Source: Mesostigma viride
Taxonomy: Eukaryota > Streptophyta > Mesostigmatophyceae > Mesostigmatales > Mesostigmataceae
Reading direction: 5' to 3'
Assembly: GCA_009746045.1 (NCBI GenBank)
Contig: RPFO01000225.1
Span: forward strand, 1,356,590 to 1,420,589
DNA length: 64,000 nt
A program made the translations under genes and the position numbers. Positions 21,100-61,285 of this stretch are shown here, one piece after another (position 1 is the stretch's first letter; each line of letters opens with the position of its first letter). The notes beneath the pieces were generated by a model. The model saw only the letters and a program-made list of their open reading frames with translations, was not told where the DNA came from and searched no databases.

Positions 21100-22567
21100 G
21101 CGTCGCGCCACAACCGGCGCTCGGCACTGTTATTCAGTCTCCGCCAGAATAACTCCGGTCACATTGTATGTTCCCCCTGTGTGGCTCCGGCCGCAAGTCA
21201 GCCTCGAGGTATCTCAGCTAACTCGATCGCCAGCAACGGGGCGCGGGCCGCAAAGCCCGCAAAAATGGCGGCGTTGGGAGCATGCACCCTTGTCCAGCTT
21301 GTCGACGTCCGCCCTGGCGTCCAGGGCCGACAGCTAGGTACAGTCCAGTCGGCACCACCCGCTCGCGCTCGGCGTCCGTCCAGTCCTCAGGATCTCCCCG
21401 GCCTGGCCGTAGAGCAGACCAGTCAGGGCGGGCCACTGGGGCGCGGCGCTCGGGGACATGGAACCGGAGCCGAATGGTCGCGCGCACCAACCGGTGGTCG
21501 ATCAGAGCATGCACACCGTGGGCGTGTCGAACACTCGAGGGTGTCCAGAACCGAAGTGCACCTGGGCTGCCGTACCACTACGTAGTCCAGACAGGCCTGA
21601 CCGTCAGGCCGGGCCGCACGTGCCGTTAGGGCCCCAAAAAGTGACCAAGTCCTGTGAGGGGCGTTGGAAGTGGCAGTTGACAGCAACCATCCCGCTATCC
21701 CGCAAAAAGGCAGAAAACAGGGGAGTGTTGTCGTTAGCAGCCGTGCTGGCAGGCGCAAAAGCAGTGCCCACGGGGAGCGTGGCGTTGGCGTCGAGCAGCA
21801 TAACCAAAAAGTGGCGGGCCGGGGTGGCCCCCTCAAGGCTATTATGCAATTAAACCCATGAAAAACTTCTGGCGTTCCAACTCAGGTAGACCACTATGGG
21901 GTGGATAGCCCACCCCAACCGTGAGGTGGTGTTTAGACCGCCCCTCGACTGCTCAAGGTGAAATGTGCCACCATAAGGCGTGGGGTTAGAAACTGTAGCG
22001 TGCTGAGGCTGGCAACTGCCAGCGGCGAACACAAAAGGCCAACACCACCTTGGCCTAGCGTACCACTGCGGCCAGCGAAGTAGAAACGCCAACCGCCTGC
22101 CAGGCGATCAGTGCTCACCGTGCCAAATGGCACCGTGCGACGATGCTCGATCCTGCACGCCTAGAACAGATACACGATGGGCCATGCAAAAGGCAACGAG
22201 CTCCTCTACCCGGTAGCTATATGGTCGCCATCTGCTAGCAATGTGCGTGCGTTGTTAAGTTTGCAAGGGCCAAGGATGCCTGCTGCATGGCCCAACAGGG
22301 GAGAACGGCGACGGGTGATGGGGGTGCGGATGGAACGGAGGAAATGGGAACGGAGGAGGGAATAGTGCTTTTCATCGCATTGATTTTGTCCTGCAAGCGT
22401 AGGATGCGAGCCTGCCGCTTGCTCGGGGTATTCGGGGGTGATTGCGCAACGCCGAGGCGTAGGTACTTCAGCAAACGTTGGGTTTTGCGAATCTGACAGT
22501 TGATAGATGTCGTTCTAGCCCAAAATACCGGCACCACCATGTCTATCACCCGACTAGGTCGAGGCAT
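21100..22567 (-). mobile_element. LINE family C, apurinic endonuclease part (decayed)
   Basis: Minus-strand pieces in three frames: RKTQRLLKYLRLGVAQSPP (22.45 kb, N-terminal, unassigned), GGWRFYFAGRSGTLGQGGVGLL (22.08-22.02 kb), then FLVMLLDANATLPVG, LFSAFLRDSGMVAVNCHF and CLDYVVVRQP (21.8-21.58 kb) and the SDHRLV-type end with DHRLVRATIRLRF (21.5 kb). LLDANA and SDHRLV match the conserved D-x-N and SDH motifs of the LINE endonuclease. It reads toward the RT part at 16.2-13.9 kb; element 2 lies between. Frame changes show it is dead. Confidence 0.75.
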
Positions 22568-22574
22568 GAGGGTG

Positions 22575-22768
22575 GAAGAAGCTCTCGGGGTCTCGCTTCA
22601 CGCTGGACGACGACTTGACCCTGGCCCAGCAACAGCGGCGACGCGAGCTATGGCCGACCTACCTTCAGCTCCGGCAGAGCGCAGGGGGGGAAACCGGTAT
22701 ACTGGAGGTGGGCGGTCATCCACGTTGACCACAAGCCATGGCAGGCCCCTCCTGCCACCTCAGACTAG
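22575..22768 (+). pseudogene. LINE family B-related ORF C-terminus
   Basis: TLDDDLTLAQQQRRRELWPTY, then after a one-base shift in a run of seven G, PVYWRWAVIHVDHKPWQAPP and a TAG at 22766-22768. This aligns with the end of the family-B ORF at 7077-7300 (minus), including the YWR...HK.W..PP ending. Confidence 0.7.
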
Positions 22769-22924
22769 GGAATATATACCAGTAGTGTAGATTAGTCAGG
22801 CTTAGCCTAGCATGTGGCCCACGCGCATGTGCGCCCATAATGACCCCCATGGATGATGCCTTCAACACTTAGCCACGCCATGCCTATAACGGGACCTCCC
22901 ATGTGGATGTTGCACTAAGAATTT

Positions 22925-23210
22925 AGCCATGCTATGCCTATGCAGAGAGACGCTCTCTGTTGTGAAGCCATGCCCTAGCTCTTGTATAGCCATGATGATC
23001 TTCCCCCCCATGACAGGCTCCTCCTTAGCTGGGCATAGCTTGATAGATCATGGGTGTGCAGGTGCCCTGGCGCACCTAGAGCAAGTGTAGCTTACATTCC
23101 CACCCTTGCAGGAAGTAGCCCAGAATGTATTGAAAGCCATATGCCCCTTCTCAGGGATATGTGCTACATGTACTCCCAACGGAGTTATCTTCCTAATTAA
23201 TAAATAACTA
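22925..23210 (+). mobile_element. R1 retroposon copy
   Basis: It matches the copy at 56100-56414 over nearly its whole length (ATGCAGAGAGACGCTCTCTG, GCCATGCCCTAGCTCTTGTA, GGGTGTGCAGGTGCC, then the ACTCC-CAAC-GGAGT stem-loop) and ends in TAATTAATAAATAACTAATTAA. No clear target duplication. Confidence 0.75.
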
Positions 23211-23894
23211 ATTAATGAGGGTGGAACGGTGGGACTGTTTAGAGGCTGTCCCCGAAGCCTGTTAGCCCCGAGCTGACGAGTGGGGTTGTCTACCTACTGG
23301 GACCACCAGGGGCAGCACGTTTCTCACCACGAGACTCTAGCTACACCCGTGGTGTTAATCTGAACACCGTCAAAGAAACCAGCAAAGCGACCATCCGACT
23401 TCAATCAGACGCATCTGCACATGCTCCCCCCCCGGTACGTACCCCTTCCTTTTCTCCACGACCTTCTCGTGATTCCAGAGGCGTGATTCCAGAGGCCGAA
23501 CGTAGCGGTTCGACTGCTTATCATACATTGTATGGGACGGACAGAGCTCTGACTACATGGAATAGCTCAATTAACATTGCTCTGGATGTAATTCAAAGTA
23601 TTAAAATGGTTCATACGAATTAAATAAGTTAAGTGGAGCTGGGCAAGAGTTACAGGATCATGCGGATCCGGCGTTGTCACAACAAGTCTGCTCCCAAAAG
23701 AACGCGACCTTAGGCTACTAGCTGCTAGCTAGACAATCCCAATCGGATGCATATCTCGCCGGGGCACCAGAGGCACACACTAAAGCGCGTTTGCCACAGG
23801 ACTGGCCACCTGTTGCTGTAGCTTTGGCACTGTTGCGCCGAGCAAGTACTATTCTGGATACTCTATATATACAACGAAAGGATATCTGGCCAAG
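23211..23894. other. No gene seen
   Basis: Mixed sequence with no convincing frame or repeat family. The duplicated half-phrase GTGATTCCAGAGGC at 23470-23495 is the only local repeat noticed. Confidence 0.3.
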
Positions 23895-23907
23895 AAGGAA
23901 GACCCCA

Positions 23908-23953
23908 GTGCTACATATACTCCCAACGGAGTTATGTTCCTGATTAATTAATT
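23908..23953 (+). mobile_element. 46-bp R1 stub with 13-bp target-site duplication
   Basis: Only the last bases of R1 (GTGCTACATATACTCCCAAC and the GGAGT arm, then a TTAA-type tail) inserted between exact repeats AAGGAAGACCCCA at 23895-23907 and 23954-23966. The extreme 5' truncation with a perfect duplication is diagnostic of target-primed retroposition. Confidence 0.8.
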
Positions 23954-24018
23954 AAGGAAGACCCCACAAAAGCTTGTAAGCAGGAGTAAGGTAAGCAGTA
24001 TATGTATGCTTCCCTCTC

Positions 24019-53987
<29,969 letters not shown>

Positions 53988-54493
53988 GGTGGTAAAGACC
54001 AAATTTAACGCAGTCACTACGGTCTAGGTGCGTCTGCCGATGCCCGAGGCATGAAATGCAGGTAAACCTCCGTGATTACCAAATTGAGCCACAATAGGAC
54101 CAAGCACGGATTATCTACGCGTGCGCGACATCGCCCTTGTAACTGCAGAGTGCATTTCACTGTTCATACTCAAAGCCATTAGTAATCCATGTCTTACCCC
54201 CTAGCCCTAGCTGGAGCGTGGTAGCAATTGCCATATTAATCATTTTCTAAAGCGACAACTATAGTAACAATGACGGTAACATTCTTTTCTTAGGTCGTGC
54301 TGACATGGTGTGATATGAGGAGAAAAACCTACATTACTTCAAAAACGCGCACTGCCATGTATTGGCACAGGAGCCCACGAGGAAACAAAATTAATTACTG
54401 TTATATTTGCGTGCTTCGCCATCAACCATGAAAAAAATAAGAACACGCCTAGTACGGAATTGTACGGAACGTATCAATGGGAGGCCTATGAGG

Positions 54494-54501
54494 AAAAAAA
54501 A
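54494..54501 (-). terminator. Pol III T-run terminator of tRNA-Phe
   Basis: Eight consecutive T residues on the minus strand starting four bases after the tRNA 3' end. Confidence 0.8.
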
Positions 54502-54505
54502 TAAT

Positions 54506-54577
54506 GAGGCCAAACTGGATTGAACAGCTGACCTTCAGATCTTCAGTCTGACGCTCTACCAACTGAGCTATAGCCCC
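54506..54577 (-). tRNA. tRNA-Phe (anticodon GAA)
   Basis: A 72-nt cloverleaf on the minus strand: acceptor GGGGCTA/TGGCCTC with two G-U pairs, D-arm GCTC...GAGC, anticodon stem TCAGA/TCTGA around loop CTGAAGA (GAA at the centre), T-arm AGCTG/CAGTT around TTCAATC. No intron, CCA not encoded. Eight T residues follow on the minus strand (54494-54501), a Pol III terminator. It lies ~520 bp upstream of the FAM184-like start codon on the same strand. Confidence 0.95.
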
Positions 54578-54923
54578 TTAAACACGTAGAAGTTATGCGG
54601 AATTAAAATATATAAATGCTTATAAATTTGGCGCGGCGCGACCTGCTCTCTGATGAACGCCTCTGAACTCTGAGCATGGCGTCCGACCCAAATACCAGGC
54701 AGCTGTTTCCGCGTTACCACCTGTTTCCAGCGAACATCATCATCATCACAGTTGAGGTTGATACGTTGATACCGGTAACCTACTGGCGCTGCTCCACAGC
54801 GCGTTTTTATAGCGGAACATATCTGCCTTCTCTACTGTAGACGCCAAACAGCATTTAATTAGAAATCATTGAAACTTTCTTGTCGTAACTCGCGAGTTTT
54901 GATGAAGAAGAGCTCGTGTCTGC

Positions 54924-55318
54924 TTGGACAATAGTGCGTGCGCAATAAACGTCGGCGTCCTCGGCGCACATAATGTATTTCGGGCGACTGGGCACACACA
55001 TTTCTGTGAGGAAAGGGTCAGGGTGGAAAATCCCTTGTGCTCGATCTTACCGAGGTACTCCCTTTCCCCTTATGTTCGGGTTCGTTTTCCGCGTTCGGCC
55101 CCTCCAACACGCTGTGGTGTCGTCAGTTTCCTGGCAGCTTTCGAAACTTTGCTCAAGCCTCTGGCTGTCCGGCTCAAGTTTTTAGAAAGAGGCTTAACAA
55201 TAGGGAATGTGAGCAACGCCGACGCAAGGTGTGTCGGGGAAGATATGGGGTTCCCATTGAGAAGGATGTACATGGCGTAGGGGCGTGTGTATCGAAAACC
55301 CTCCTTGTGCAAAGGTAG
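54924..55318 (+). other. Overlapping open frames, unrecognised
   Basis: All three plus-strand frames are open over much of this stretch. One ends in KRLNNRECEQRRRKVCRGRY, a basic segment, just before a possible donor (CAAAG|GTAGG at about 55314). No family fits, so a first exon of an unknown gene is possible but not supported. Confidence 0.2.
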
Positions 55319-55438
55319 GAACAGCGCTACTGGGCAGAAGGATGTATGCGTGCAGGCGCTGAACCGGGTGGTAAGTTCACTTCTAATATTGCATGCATTG
55401 GCAGTTGGCAGTGGACTTCATGCATATGACTGTTTTGG

Positions 55439-55498
55439 GGATATTGCATTTGTGACTTCTGGCCTGCGGCGGTTGTCTCATTGATATTGCATTTGTGG
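55439..55498. repeat. ~30-bp motif between 15-bp direct repeats
   Basis: GATATTGCATTTGTG occurs at 55439-55453 and 55484-55498. Between them is ACTTCTGGCCTGCGGCGGTT and GTCTCATT, a motif also found at 10174-10200 and 12951-12975. The arrangement resembles a tiny insertion with target duplication. Confidence 0.55.
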
Positions 55499-55570
55499 CA
55501 CCACGGCTTCGTAGGCATTTCCAGCATTTGATCAATGTATATATACTTGTTACCCAGTCAATGCATCTAT

Positions 55571-55752
55571 CTTCCACCCCATGCCAGGCCTTTTAGGTAT
55601 GATACATCATGGTGGTGCACGTGCACTTTGTGCACCCAGAGCAGGTGTAGTTTACACCCTACCCTTGCAGGAAGCAGCCCAGAATGTATTAAAAACCATA
55701 TGCCCCTTCTTAGGGTTATGTGCTACATGTACTCCTAATGGAGATATGTTCC
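55571..55752 (+). mobile_element. 5'-truncated R1 retroposon copy, 11-bp target duplication
   Basis: It matches the central and 3' part of R1 (CTTCCACCCCATGCCAGGCC, AGAATGTATTAAAAACCATA, ACTCC-TAAT-GGAGA stem) and lies between exact repeats AATGCATCTAT at 55560-55570 and 55753-55763. The TAAT tail is absent. It is closest to the copy at 12121-12797. Confidence 0.85.
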
Positions 55753-55763
55753 AATGCATCTAT

Positions 55764-56087
55764 ATGTGTTACCCATTTTTCTTTCCGTTTTTGTCATGGT
55801 GAGATACCTTACATGGTGATTCTGGGCCATGCTAATTCTGAATGTACGCCGCCTCAAAAGGATATCTACACATGAGAACGCCTATACATGAACTAATTCA
55901 TGTCTGCAGGTGGGTCACCATACCATAGATGCATCAATTGCTGTCTAGAGTTGGTGGTGACGGTAGACCGGGGAGGAGCTTGGAGGGAGCTACACTATTT
56001 AGTTCGTTAAGGCACAACGCCCAACATGCATATTAAGTTCTTCTTGATATTAAGTTCTCCTTGCATCATTCCTTTTATTAATCAATC
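55764..56087. other. No gene seen
   Basis: AT-rich spacer with duplicated TTCCTTTTATT pieces near 56065-56100, one of which became the target site of the next R1 copy. Confidence 0.35.
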
Positions 56088-56099
56088 ATTCCTTTTATT

Positions 56100-56414
56100 G
56101 ATACCTAGCTTTATTTAATTATGCCGTGCCCATGCAGGGGGTCACTCCCTGCTGAGAAGCCATGCCCTAGCTCTTGTATAGCCATGTTGATCTTCCCCCA
56201 CATGACATACTCCCCCTTAGCTGGGCATAGTGTGAAGATCATGAGGGTGCAGGTGCCCCTGGTGCACCTAGAGCAAGTACATGTTGTTTACATAATTTCC
56301 CACCCTTGCAGGAAGTAGCTTAGAATGTATGATAGGCCATATGCCCCTTCTCTGGGCTATGTGCTACATATACTCCCAACGGAGTTATGTTACAATTCAA
56401 TTCAATTCAATTCA
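56100..56414 (+). mobile_element. Full-length R1 retroposon copy, 12-bp target duplication
   Basis: About 315 bp from GATACCTAGCTTTATTTAAT to the ACTCC-CAAC-GGAGT stem-loop, GTTATGTTAC and an (AATTC)n tail in place of TAAT. Bounded by ATTCCTTTTATT at 56088-56099 and 56415-56426. No coding frame and no clear Pol III boxes, so a SINE-like or LINE-derived non-autonomous element. This copy defines the 5' end of the family. Confidence 0.85.
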
Positions 56415-56512
56415 ATTCCTTTTATTAGTTAACGTATCCGGCATAATCGGCACTACCGTTTAAGGTTGTCAATCTCAGTCTTGCCTTCAGCAGTGTGCAG
56501 AGGAGGTAGGGA

Positions 56513-56810
56513 TGAATTAATTAGTTAATTAGACTCGTGCTTCCGTTGGGGAGTCACAGCAGCATTAACCCCGATGGATGGATGGATGGACCGCTTCAAG
56601 CTGTTGGGGAGCTGGCTTCCTGACACCGCCGACGATGTGGACACCCGCATCGGCCTTGCCTGGGCCAAGCTCCGTTCGCTCACACCCTACTGGCGCTCGA
56701 AGGGCCCGGACGGGCACCGCAAGCTCATGCTCTTCAAGGTCCTCGTCCTCACGGTGCTCACGTATGGCGCCGAGGCGTGGACCCTCCAGTTAGATGAGAT
56801 GCTTAGGCTG
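56513..56810. mobile_element. LINE remnant with inverted 5' part
   Basis: The left part (56513-56580) is the 3' end of a family-A-like LINE in minus orientation: TAAT-type tail, GACTCGTGCT, the CAAC-loop hairpin and GGATGGATGG. Directly after it, RT coding reads in plus orientation (DRFKLLGSWLPDTADDVDTR ... VLTYGAEAWTLQ, 56586-56800). A LINE whose 5' part is flipped relative to its 3' part is the classic product of twin priming. Confidence 0.65.
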
Positions 56811-56860
56811 ACACACGGATTTCCGGCCTGCGCGCCGCGTATTGCCTACCGCGGCTGAGC

Positions 56861-57286
56861 GGGACACCTCAGTACAGTACGGCAGGGTGTACGGTACTGA
56901 GGTGTCATGTGGACCGATGTGCGGTTAGTGCCAGACTGTGCCTAGACTCTAGCTCGACCCGCCAGACCCGGGTTATCCGGTTCTGGACGGGCCGAGTGTA
57001 GTTGATGCTAGTGACGTGGTCGCATGGCATTGCAGTGTACAGTTGTCCACTGGTGAGGTGCTGCAGGTAGCACCGCCATAGGCATATAGGCGTAGCACTG
57101 GGGAGTGCCGCAGCACCCGAGTTTGCCCAGACGTTCCATTCTGAGCCCTCAGCTTCCATTGCTCTCTCATTGTATTATTGTAATACAATCATCATTCGCT
57201 CTCAGCTTCGCAGTTGTTCGTCGTCCCTAGTCTCCATCCAACTTGGACTGAAAAGTTCGATATTTTTTTTACAAGAAAAAAAAGAT
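56861..57286 (+). other. Leader or possible 5' LTR of element 3
   Basis: No coding frame. An 11-bp inverted repeat CACCTCAGTAC/GTACTGAGGTG spans 56866-56904. No matching copy was found after pol before the window ends, so the LTR cannot be proven. Eight T and eight A runs precede the gag ATG at 57287. Confidence 0.35.
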
Positions 57287-59657
57287 ATGGCTTCCAACAA
57301 CGGCAACAACGGCAACAACAACAAGGGGAAGGCGCCTGCCAGGCGCACCTCACCCCGCCTTTCGCCGGAGGGCACGCCCTCCACCAACGATGCGAGGGTG
57401 ACGCCCAACGTCACCTTCCGCACGGTGGTCGCTGACCACCCAGGCGTCGGGGCCCGCAGGTGGGGCCCGGCGCCCGGGGGATGGCGAGCGGTCGGCCGTT
57501 TGCCACTGGCGGTTCGTCCGCCATGGCACCTGGGGGGCAGGTCCCCCGGGCACGATTCCCCCGTCGCAGGTGACGGGGGTCGTGAGCGGAGTGATTCCTC
57601 GAGGAGGATGGCGAGGTGCAGCCTGCGAGGCCTCGGCCTTCGCTCGAGCTTTCGTCACAGACACCTGCGACGTCTGGCAACCTTTCCGTGGGCCGACAGA
57701 TGGCCACCATGGACATTGACCGGTATGGGGAACATGTTCCGCCCCCGGTCGCGTTCGGGCGCCCACCCCATTTTCTCCCCCTTGGGGAGGACGACATCCC
57801 GGCGTTCATTTCGGTGAACGGCCGGATCATGCACCAACGTTTTCAGTTGCTTCCAGATGAGCAGATCCACGCGATAGAGGTTCATCGGGTGCACACGCTG
57901 ATCGAGGGGCGTCTTAGGATGCAGATCCCACTGGTTCAGGTGGCAGTTTGGCTGTACTGTTTCGCCAATCGGCCGAGGCACAACCCCGGCACTGTTGATC
58001 AGTGGGCGTCCAGGCAGCGCCAGAGAGAGGCGCTGCGCGTGGTCGCCAGACCAGAGATCGCGCTGACTCCGTTGGGGCCGTGGCCCCAAGTCACGCCAGT
58101 TGGCTGGGGCCCGGATAGGCGTGAGGCGGCTGCGATGCCGCCTGCGACGGAGCGCGGGGCGGCAGACGCCCCCAACACGCCCATGGGTGGTGAAGCCACC
58201 CAGGACCCTCTGGCAGGTCAGAGGGTCCAACCTCAGCCGCAGGCTCCCCCGCCCAGCGTGGGGGGCCAGGTGGCTGAGGAGGCCACCGGGGTCGCAGGGA
58301 CCCCGGCGGCGACACAAGCGCCCGGGGTCGCAGGGACCCCGGCAGCGACGCCGGCGCCTCCGGCGCTGGCGGGGGATGCAGCCCCCATGGAGGGTGTCAC
58401 GGGCACCTCCAGCGGCTCTGGGGGGCAGGCCCCCTCTAGCCGCAACAAGGACAAGCCCTGGCAGGGCCGGAGGGGCCTCAGGGTCCCACCGCAGCTGGGC
58501 AGCAACCAGCACTGCTGGAGGGCGACCTGCAAGGTCGCGACTTCATCACCCTGGGTGATGAGGCCGTGTGGCGTGCCATACAGACAGCCACAGCCTCCTT
58601 CCGTGGGCTGGCCGACAGGAGCCAGCAGATGCACGTCGCGGAGGCGGGCAGCCTGGTGTGTGCAATCATCACGCACATCCTGGGCCTGCCCAACCTCCAA
58701 GCGGGCACACGTAGGGTGTGCGACGACCTGCTGCCTGCCCTGCAGGCTCTCCTCTCAGGGAGGAGGGTGCAGGGCAGCAGGGTGCGTCTGGTGCGTTTGC
58801 TGGAGCTCCTGCACAACGCCATCCTGAGAGGGGCGGGTAGGTGGCTGCCTACCTGGCTGCATCATGATCTTACTAACCCTACTGACGATGAAGTGTCCCT
58901 CTCTCCCACCTTCCATGATTGGGAGGAGGCCCGCAGCAGGAGGCGGGAAGTGACACACACTCACACCCCCACCCAGCCCACCCCTATGTTGTCTAACCCT
59001 CCTACACAGCCCATGTTTGCCCATCCTGCTCAGCTCACTCAAGTAGCACTTCCCTCTCAGCAGGTCTCTCCTGTGAATGCTGCAGCAGCAACACCATCTT
59101 CTCCCTCTCCCCCTGCATCCCCCTCTAGGTTGCCCACTTACAATGAAAACCGTCCTGTGGATAGGATTAATGTCAGGGGGCTGCCTGAGGGGTATACTAG
59201 GGAGCAGGGGAATCATGCACTTCTCTCTCTGCAGCTGGCTAGGGAGGAACTGAATGTCAAGAATTGGTTTGGATCTCTCATGCAGGGGGATTTCTACCAT
59301 CAGTCCTCTTCTCAGATTCAGAATCTCATTCTTGTCTTCCAGCGTAGGTATCCCAAGTGGCAGGACACGCAGGCTAGGGCAGTTTGGGAGGCTTTCATGA
59401 AGGAGCTAACTGACCTCCTCTCCACCCCCTCATCTGTGGACATATATGGGGCATTCAGGTGGGTAGAGGAATACAGGGTCACATCAGTGGACTATGTGGC
59501 TGAGACAAAGAAATATGAGCTAGCCATCAAAGCACGTCCTGATGTCCAGCAGCTAGATCACAAGTTCTTGCTGCGTTCTTCCTTGAGAAACTCAAACTTG
59601 ACAAAAACACCTACGCTATGCTTGCCACAGGAATGGCAAAGTACTGGGAGGACATGA
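57287..59657 (+). pseudogene. Element 3 gag (frameshifted)
   Basis: MASNNGNNGNNNKGKAPARR starts the protein; NVTFRTVVADHPG is shared with element 2. After a shift near 57.5 kb the frame 57616-58827 carries HQRFQLLPDEQIHAIEVHRV and PVGWGPDRREAA. A further shift leads to DEAVWRAIQTATASFRGLAD and CDDLLPALQALLSGR, then MQGDFYHQSSSQIQNL and YPKWQDTQARAVWEAFMKEL in the capsid-like part. One T appears to be missing near 59583, moving the end of capsid into the next frame (MLATGMAKYWEDMKEALDYI). Confidence 0.75.
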
Positions 59658-59947
59658 AGGAGGCATTGGATTATATCAAGCTGGCCTTGGCTCCCCTTAG
59701 CCAGGGGGCCATGGGCACCTCTGTAAAGAGGGTCAGGGGGGAAGAGAGGGAGGAGGAGGATAGGGAGAGGGAAGACAGGAGCAAGAGACCTGTCACTATG
59801 GCAGAAGTCAAGTCCCTGCTGGGACAAATGTTTAAGGGCAAGGGCAAGGGCAAGGGCAAGGGCAAGGGCAGGGGCTGGGGCAAGGGCAAGGGTAAGGGGC
59901 AGTCTCCCTCCAAGGGGGGCAGCTCCAGCAACAACAACAACAACAGC

Positions 59948-60009
<62 letters not shown>

Positions 60010-61285
60010 GAAGCAGGACAAGGAGGACAAGTCTTCTCAGCGGTGCACCCGCTGTGGCATGAAGTACCACCTGCGGCCCACCTGCCGCAAGAACGTGGAC
60101 GAGCTGGGGCATTTGGACGTCCTGTGCCACAAGTGCCACGGGCCGCCCCACGGTGACCCCAAGGACTGCAAGCGGCCTCCTTACGGCAAGAAGTGTGAGT
60201 CTCCCTCTCATGCTGGCTTGAGTGTGCCTGCTTCACCTCTTTCATCTGCATGCCCCACTGTCAGAGCAGTGAGCAGTTCTGGAAAGGTGCTACAGCTGGT
60301 TTCAGAAGATTATGTCTCTAAACCAACCTTCACATCTATGGTTCCCAAGGTGTGCAGAGTGTCCCCAGCAGAGGATGCTCAGATCAGTTTTCAGGAGCTT
60401 GCTTTGCAGTTGCATTTCCTTTATGGGCATGAAGTGAGTGCAGAGGTGGTGGCAGCAGCAATAGGGGGGGCAGCACTCAGACGTGCATGCCAGGTGGTCA
60501 GATCCCACTGCCAGCATTGTCAGTTCAATGCACCCAAACCCCCTAAGTGGCATGTAGCTACCCCACCTAAGAGCAAGGGCAGGGTGGTAGGAGATGTCTT
60601 TCATATCAAAGGACAATCTTACTTGGCACTTAAAGATGCATGGTCAAGGTACACAACCATTGAACCATTACCTGGAATGGACAAGACACAGTTGCTCAGG
60701 GCTCTCTTGATTGCTCAGGCCAGGTACTACCCTGTGGAGGCATTGTTACTGGATCAGCAGTTCACGTGTCTTGCCAATGAACCAGGGTGTGAGGCTATTG
60801 ATCTGGCTGGGCTAGAAGATCATGAGAGGCAAGGCATTATTGAAAGGGCCATCAGGTCCATTAAAACCCTTGTAGCCAAAGAAGATGGCAATCTGCTGGC
60901 TGACAGTGGGTCATATGCTGACAGAGCTCTGTGGTCCACCAGGTTGTGCCAAGTCCTCAACAGGAGGCCACTCATGAAAACCCCACAAGGGGTGGTCATT
61001 ACACCAGATGGATTGCATGCAGGCATTTATCCACCTGAGGTACTAGCCCTATACAACGCACAGCGAGCACAGACAGCTAGCAGGTTAGCTGTCAAGGATG
61101 CAAAGCATCCACGTCCCACCTTCAGAGAAGGGGATCAGGTCCTATTCTACAAGGAGTCGGGACTAGGCAAGGTGGGTACCTGGCATGGGCCAGCCACCAT
61201 CCTAAAGTTTAACACCACTGGCAGGACAGTGTTAGTTAAACACAATGACACGGGAAAATTCACAGGTGTTCACCTCACAGGATGA
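59618..61285 (+). CDS. Element 3 nucleocapsid and integrase
   Basis: Open for 555 codons. In order: end of capsid; (Lys-Gly)n tract from GGCAAG repeats (59836-59900); an Asn tract from (AAC)n (59928-60008); knuckle CTRCGMKYHLRPTC (CX2CX4HX4C, about residue 143) and CHKCHGPPHGDPKDC; integrase HHCC as LHFLYGH ... HCQHC (about residues 264-303); core Asp in VVGDVFHIKG, Asp in LLLDQQF and Glu in GIIERAIRSI with only 29 residues between the last two (about 35 is usual); C-terminal KVGTWHGPATILKFN. A one-base loss near 61262 ends it at HLTG; element 2 reads straight on into DVAEEEEL. Confidence 0.85.

Noticed and set aside
54506-54577. tRNA-Phe as part of an organelle insertion
   Set aside because: Nuclear-type features (T-run terminator, eukaryotic context) and no neighbouring organelle genes.
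55037-55318. Possible SBP-type plant transcription-factor fragment (RKRLNNRECEQRRRK)
   Set aside because: The zinc-binding Cys/His residues of the SBP domain are missing and all three frames are open here, so the likeness is probably chance.
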